DNA of 64,000 nt, from positions 336,211-400,210 of the forward strand of contig KL647329.1 of NCBI GenBank assembly GCA_000727475.1, given 5' to 3'. The notes beneath the pieces were generated by a model. It had not been told where the DNA came from. It was given only the letters and a program-made list of their open reading frames with translations, and did no database searches. Both the position numbers and the translations under genes were made by a program. Source of the stretch: Sarcocystis neurona (taxonomy: Eukaryota; Apicomplexa; Conoidasida; Eucoccidiorida; Sarcocystidae). Shown piece after piece: positions 58,824 through 64,000 of the stretch (positions are counted from its first letter, which is position 1; each line of letters begins with the position of its first letter).

Positions 58824-61800
58824 CCATTTCTCTCAGTTCTCTATCGACCGCCATTTCGCCTTGGTTCACACGACCAGCCATAAAGTCGATTTCTTCACTG
58901 CTCAAAGATACTAGGAATTCCACACGAACAAATTTCTTCATAAACCGATGCCCGTAGCGTGTCGCTTGCCTCGCCACAACGTGCGTCTCCAGTGCAGTCA
59001 GAAGCCGAAGACACAAAAGCGTTCTGACGGAGAAGTCTACGCCGGTGTGGATGTATGTCTCGTCTCTGGCCGTCTGCTGCATGCCTGTATACGGTGACGT
59101 TTATCCACGTATATGTACATATGTTCGTATGCATACATCCACCTATGTAATGCAGATAGTCGCGTGTGTGTATATATATATGTATATATAGGCACTCCCA
59201 TATGTAAATATATATTCGGAGCGCTACATGTGCGTACAAACATGTGAGCATGGTCGTAACCATTTATAGTCATCTTCCTATACTTATGTGTACAGTTATC
59301 TACACCTATATATGTATACAGAGGGAGAGCATTTACGTATATGTGTATACAGATATATTGATATACGCACACATAGATAGATACCAAGAGACTGCGGAGA
59401 GACTGAAACGTGTATACAAAGATATACGTAGTAGGTCCGTGTGTTTGTCGACGGAGAGATTTTTTGTCTCTGGCTGTCTTACCGCATATATAAAGGTATA
59501 TATATATGTTAACTGTGCCTGTTAGATGCCGACTTGGATGTTCGTCTCTCTCTGTTTTACCGTATATATAAAGGTGTATACACATATGTGCTAGCTGTGC
59601 CTACGGCTTGTCGACCTGAGTACCACTGGGGAAGTGACCTTCTTTTACGTCTTCAGAAGAAGACTTCTTCCACGGGTTGCCGTCGTTGAGCTGCATTTCC
59701 TGCTTCTCGGCCTCTGCGAACCCCCCGTGGTGTTGCAGATAAATTCTGCACTCGACTCGTTCTTCGTGGACTTCTTTTGCTGTTTCTCTTAAACACCTCT
59801 GGTCGCTTCCTGTTCGCGATGTGCTACCCACGGTGAGAATGGCCACACGTTGTGTAATTCTCACTTTTCTTCCTGCGACTGCTGCTGTGCCCGTCGTCTC
59901 TGTGCTCGTGAACTTGAGCAAATAAAGAGCTCTTTTCTTCCGATTGCCGGCTGAACGATTCGCCTCCTTGAGTTCTCGTTTCGTTCGGCTGCTGCTGCTG
60001 CTGCTTCCCCGCTCTTCTGCTGCTGCAGCTGCGACCCGTGCTGCTGGGAGCTAGCGAAAGCACCAGCACGCTGATGCGTCGTCTTCTCTCGCAGCAAATC
60101 TTGGCCCTTGTACGTCGCAATAAACAAGGTACGAATCTCCCTCTATATGCGTGATGTATACATATATATATTAGTAGATACAGGCATATGTTTATGCGTC
60201 TGTATTTACACGCAGAGATATGTACGTCCATGTGCATCTCTTTGTGTATACTTTTTTTGTGTCTGAGTTTATTCGTATCCATCTACAAACATGTCTCTGT
60301 CTCTCCGTCTCTCAATGTCTGTCTGTGAACACGTATATATATATATATATATGTGAGTCTTTGGTGGCCATCTTTGTATGTGTTTCTGGAGGAGATAATG
60401 ACAAGTCTTCATTTATGCAGATACACAGTACATATATGTATATATGTATACCTGTCACTGGTGTGTCACTTTCAAGCTTCTCTCCCTTTCTGAATATATG
60501 TGTATATATATTTGCCCACTTGTGTATGCGGAAGTTGATACGGATCTGTGTTGATACACCTATGCATGCCTGTCCCGGAATTTGTAGAAAATTGCAGACA
60601 CGAATGCATGCCCAGCGAATGTGCTGGACGTAGATGTGTACATTTTTGCTGCAAGAGAGGCGCACGCATTCATCGTCTTCGAACGTAATCCTCGTGACGA
60701 CGACAGGCGAGGCTTCTGAGTGGTTGCCTCTGTGCTGTGGGGTGTCTGTACACCCCAAATGATTTCTCTGTTGTCACGTGTGACACACGCGTGTCCCAGG
60801 GTCCCCGCGTCGGGCAGTCGTACGTCAGGTCGTTGTTTATACGTTCCTTCGACGTTTTTTCTCGGCCTCTCATGTGTCAGTTAGATTCTCTTGCTTCGAG
60901 AAACATACTCTCCACACAAAGTGGTACACGCAGACTTCCTTTTTTTCTCCACCTGTGGACCCACGTATTTGTCCTGACGTTCGTACGTACGAATACAAAT
61001 TTACACATATATACGGATACACATATATATATATATGCATATGTGTATATAAACAAACCCATACGTGTATATATATATATGTGTGTGTGTATAAAGACGT
61101 ATACAGGTGTATACATACGTAAACATATATGAACGGAGATATATAATACTACACACGGTGTTAGGGGAAGTGGTTGTTGCTCTACTTTTTGCAGGACTTC
61201 TATTTTTTTCGTATACAGAGAGCCCCTCTGTTTTCTCTTCTCCGCCTCCTGCTCTCCCTGTTTCTGCTTCGTTTAACTCTGCTTGCCTGTTCTTCTACAT
61301 TCTGTGGAGACACCAGCGTCTACCTGCGTATCTGCCAGTCTCTTTGAATTTATGAGGAGAGACGTGTAAATTATCTGTAGTTGCACATGTTAAGGAAATT
61401 CTAGATGTGTGTGAGTGATCGATTCATCCGTTCTGGTGTACGTACACTGCGTCGGGTTGTGTTCTGTATGTTGTTTGTGTGCGTGTACGGAGTGCGCGTG
61501 TGGGGGTGAGCGACCTTTTCTTTTCTTCGTTTCATTTCCATATGACTGTGTTCAGGTGTACGTACACTGCGTGGTTGAGTTCTTGTTCTTGCGTCTCCTT
61601 CTGCGTGAGTGTGTTCCGGTGTACGTACACCACATGGCTGCACCTTCCGCTTTCACTTCTGCTTCTTCTGCTGATCGTCTACCGCCTCTCTGCTTCTTTT
61701 ATGCCCCACCTTTTCATCTGCGTTTGCTTGACGAGTGACTTGGTCTTGTGCAGCTTCTTCTCCTCTCATTTGGCGGCCTGTTCTCTTTTTCTCTCATTAT

Positions 61801-63652
61801 CCTCTCTCGATCCTCCCTGTTCGTCTTCCCCTTCTCTCTCCCGTAGATTTCTTCTTCTACTCGATGTCTGTGGATACCTTCTTCTCACTTTTCTGCAGGA
61901 CTGCTGCTGGCGATCGAAGGAGAACTACCGAGTGTGCTGCCCGACCTGCTGGGGGACTCAGACGTCGGAGTCGCCAGCGATGCCTCTGCTGCGCTGCTGA
62001 AAATGCTCGACTACCCTGCGGGAGAAGACATTTTTTTCTCTTCTTCCATGTTCTCTCAAATCGATAGGCTCGCAGATTCAGACGCAGAGGCAAGCCAAAA
62101 CACATACACCTCGTTCTTGCACGTAAAGGAACATCTATATACATATACCTAGCGTATATCGATATACTAGTACACATGTGTCTATATGTACATGTATATA
62201 TATATATATGTATGTGTATATGTACGTCTCCACAGATGGGTACACCTCTATATACAGTTTACACGTATACCTGTATAGACGTATACATACGTGTTCATCT
62301 GCAGATAATATCACACGTATATATATAGATATTCAGGTACATGCATGTGCAAGGATGGACGTGCCTGTGTTGCGTAGGATTGTTTTTAAGCTACTTCGTA
62401 CTTTTTCTGTCTCGCTTCTCTTTTTTTCTCACCGTCTGTGTGGACTCTCCTGCGTCGTGCTCCGTCCCTCCTCGTTTCCCCGTCTCCCTGTGTAGCCCGT
62501 CCTTTTCTTCTTCGGCGTGTTCTTCCGTTTGCTTGTTGTCTGCAGATTTTAAAAATTAGGACACTGTCGCTTTTTGTTGAGGCAGGTGCTAAGAGCCCGC
62601 GCGTGTTCAAGAAACTTGAAGAGAGGAACGCCTTCCGGAAGTTGCTCGACGCGTTTTTCACCGAGGATCTGCTGCTGAAAATCAACGCGATATCTCTTAT
62701 CGAAAGGGCACGTTTTTTTTGTTTTCTTCTTCGTCTTCTCCTTCGCCGGTGCTTCGTCTTCCCCTTTGCACCGGGGTCACGCTGTTCTTGTCTACATTCG
62801 TATACACATACACACGCACACGTCTACAGGCGTTTCTCCTCTGTGTCTCTACATGTAAATGCATGTATATACATGTTGTACTACATGCTTACATTTCCTT
62901 TGACTCTTCCCTCTTCCTGTTTCTCTCCCCACAGATACATACGTACAATCTTTCTTCTTTCTGTCTCGGTGTCTGTACACACAGCTTTCTCTGAGTACGT
63001 TTCTATCTCTGTAGACGTATACAGACATTTCTTTCTCTTCTTCGCTGTCTCTGACTCTTTCAACATACACATATACAAATATTTATATATACATTTGCAC
63101 ACACGTACGTTTCTTCTCTTGAACCGACGCGTTCTGATTGCCGTTCGTAGTGTACTGCTGCGTTTTTGGCCGTGACGACACAAGCGGAAAGACATACTTA
63201 TAAGGAGGTGCATGCGCACATGTTTTCACGTATATACAAGCGTATGCATGCGCAAATGCTGCACATATATACACACATATATGTATATAAGGAGGCGCAT
63301 GCGTGCATCTTTTCACAGATTCATACAAGAGAATCCATGTACATATGCTGCACATATATGTGTATATATGTTTTCGTGTAAACAGAGAAAGAGAAAGCTA
63401 GGTAGGTGTGTTGTGCCCTAGGAGTGCCTCTATATCCTTCCAGACAGGTTTACATATCTGCGTCTGCCCCTTCATACTATCTGTCTTTATCTGTGTGCGC
63501 TGCACGTCTACAAAATTCCTCTGCAAACGTGTGCGAGCCTGTACATACCGCGCACAAGTCACTATCTGCATGCCGCTGCAGAGAACTTTTCTGTCTACCG
63601 CGACCTCTTTTCACAAGGCGTCCGCTGCCAAAATTTTCTCTCTTGAAGATCT
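58278..63652 (+). CDS. HEAT-type protein resembling 26S proteasome assembly chaperone PSMD5/S5b (3' end not resolved)
   Basis: Plus-strand exons together follow the order and hydrophobic pattern of PSMD5, a HEAT/ARM-repeat chaperone that binds the Rpt ATPase base during 19S assembly in the cytosol and nucleus. Recognisable pieces are LQQHASPRDLVLQAAWLVAN (58.49 kb), ESEDLQLITQALRKC (58.64 kb), LLPRVAVVELHFLLLGLCEP (59.67 kb), VASDASAALLKMLDYPAGED (61.97 kb), ILKIRTLSLFVEAGAKSPRV (62.55 kb) and RTFLSTATSFHKASAAKIFS (63.58 kb). The best match is the SD..V..R..EL..E....SP pattern shared with 61.9-62.6 kb. Not all exons are linked by phase, so some are missing between 58.8 and 61.9 kb and after 62.7 kb. 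Another HEAT protein remains possible. Confidence 0.5.
59464..59625. repeat. Two-copy direct repeat, unit about 82 bp
   Basis: Each copy has TTGTCTCTGGCTGTCTTACC-like sequence, then CGYATATATAAAGGT, a TA/CA run, then CTGTGCCT and a GAC stretch. It lies just upstream of the 59657 exon. Confidence 0.7.
59657..59790 (+). CDS. PSMD5-like gene, probable internal exon (3' boundary uncertain)
   Basis: After TTTTACGTCTTCAG the frame reads RRLLPRVAVVELHFLLLGLC and EPPVVLQINSALDSFF. The hydrophobic spacing suits a HEAT repeat. It stops at 59791. A second frame downstream is open to a GTGAGA donor at 59834, so the frame choice is not certain. Confidence 0.45.
61436..61630. repeat. Three copies of the palindrome GTGTACGTACAC
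   Basis: Perfect 12-bp palindromes lie at 61436-61447, 61556-61567 and 61619-61630, each preceded by TTC(T/A/C)G. The same motif with a similar lead-in occurs near 30475. They are in an intron of the PSMD5-like gene. Confidence 0.8.
61899..62089 (+). CDS. PSMD5-like gene, internal exon (possible GC donor)
   Basis: The acceptor is CTTTTCTGCAG. The frame reads LLLAIEGELPSVLPDLLGDS, then VASDASAALLKMLDYPAGED, then MFSQIDRLADSDAE. The exon probably ends at GAG/GCAAGC, a GC-type donor, which gives the tightest family-like join to exon 62546. A GTAAAG donor at 62123 is also in phase and would add 11 residues. Confidence 0.65.
62546..62711 (+). CDS. PSMD5-like gene, internal exon
   Basis: The acceptor is TTGTTGTCTGCAG. 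The frame reads ILKIRTLSLFVEAGAKSPRV, then FKKLEERNAFRKLLDAFFTE, then LLLKINAISLIER. This is a clear HEAT-like pair of helices. The donor near 62708-62712 is weak, so the end is approximate. Confidence 0.65.
63198..63360. repeat. Two-copy direct repeat, unit about 90 bp
   Basis: TATAAGGAGG(T/C)GCATGCG, then a TTTTCAC block, then TGCTGCACATATATA, occurs twice. It is intronic. Confidence 0.75.
63582..63652 (+). CDS. PSMD5-like gene, probable internal exon
   Basis: The acceptor is ATGCCGCTGCAG and the donor GTAATT. The frame reads RTFLSTATSFHKASAAKIFS and LED. It corresponds in position to the GR.YL....G stretch of PSMD5. Its phase does not match the assumed end of exon 62546, so a small exon may lie between. 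Confidence 0.45.
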
Positions 63653-63780
63653 GTAATTGTTTTGGTGGGGGGCACGTGGACACAAATGCACCGGTGAGCC
63701 TTACGCACCAGTTGAAAAAACTGCATGGAGGTGCTTGTCTTGCTGCTTCTGGCGTTGCGACTGCTGGTGCTGCTGCTGCT

Positions 63781-63888
63781 CTTGCCCCCGCTGTTGCTGC
63801 TGCTACTCTTGCCCCTGCTGTTGCTGCTGCTACTCTGGCCCCTGCTGTTGCTGCTGCTACTCTCGCCCCTGCTGTTGCTGCTGTTGCT
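63781..63888 (+). repeat. 27-bp minisatellite, four copies
   Basis: CTTGCCCC(C/T)GCTGTTGCTG-type units of exactly 27 bp repeat at 63781, 63808, 63835 and 63862. In one plus frame they encode LAPAVAAAT. The frame is open on both sides, but the block may equally be intronic. Confidence 0.9.
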
Positions 63889-64000
63889 TACGTGGAATCG
63901 GTTTCACTGCAGAACTGCAGGAGCGCTCTTCCCTCTCTCCCGGTCACCTAAACTGCTGCTTCATGTCCGTTCCTGCGGTTACATAGAAAGGCGGTGTGAA

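Noticed and set aside
1..64000. tRNA, rRNA or telomeric repeat arrays
   Set aside because: No cloverleaf with proper A and B boxes, no rRNA-like conserved stretch and no TTTAGGG array was seen. A tRNAscan or Infernal run would be decisive.

Overview
ORGANISM. The window reads as nuclear DNA of an eimeriid coccidian (Eimeria or Cyclospora type, Apicomplexa). It has intron-rich genes with GT-AG junctions, very dense CAG/CTG-phase triplet repeats giving Ala/Gln/Ser/Leu runs inside exons, and intergenic and intronic DNA full of imperfect TA/CA/GTAC microsatellites. A eukaryotic 20S proteasome subunit and a RAP-domain protein fit this. Genus cannot be settled from the sequence alone. Nothing prokaryotic or organellar was seen.

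LAYOUT. (1) About 1.56-24.4 kb, minus strand: one very large gene for a RAP-domain protein with FASTK/HPR-like helical-hairpin repeats. Its 5.8-kb alanine-rich exon (23.4-17.6 kb) is followed by many small exons. The C-terminal RAP domain was rebuilt from phase-compatible exons at 8.0, 6.8, 4.0, 1.75 and 1.6 kb. (2) 25.7-27.7 kb, minus: 3' exons of a gene whose C-terminus vaguely resembles a COG6-type tethering subunit. (3) 31.5-35.9 kb, minus: complete four-exon 20S proteasome beta-2 (PSMB7-type) gene. (4) 36-41.8 kb: gene-poor, with one possible retroelement remnant near 40 kb. (5) 41.8-43.8 kb, 45.3-47.2 kb and 48.3-49.4 kb, minus: three unidentified genes with low-complexity exons. (6) About 50.8-56.5 kb, plus: a heavily decayed Ty3/gypsy-type retroelement with recognisable reverse transcriptase, RNase H and integrase pieces, split by microsatellites. 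(7) 58.28-63.65 kb, plus: exons of a HEAT-type protein resembling the 26S proteasome assembly chaperone PSMD5/S5b; the 3' end is not resolved.

HOW IT FITS TOGETHER. Two loci concern the proteasome: beta-2 is a catalytic subunit of the 20S core, and PSMD5-like proteins act in assembly of the 19S base. They lie on opposite strands about 22 kb apart, so the pairing is probably coincidence. The RAP protein is expected to act on organellar (mitochondrial) RNA. Most open frames of 60-200 codons in the window are shadows of microsatellites or of triplet repeats and are not listed. Exon boundaries were read by eye from GT-AG sites and codon phase; no alignment or transcript data were available.
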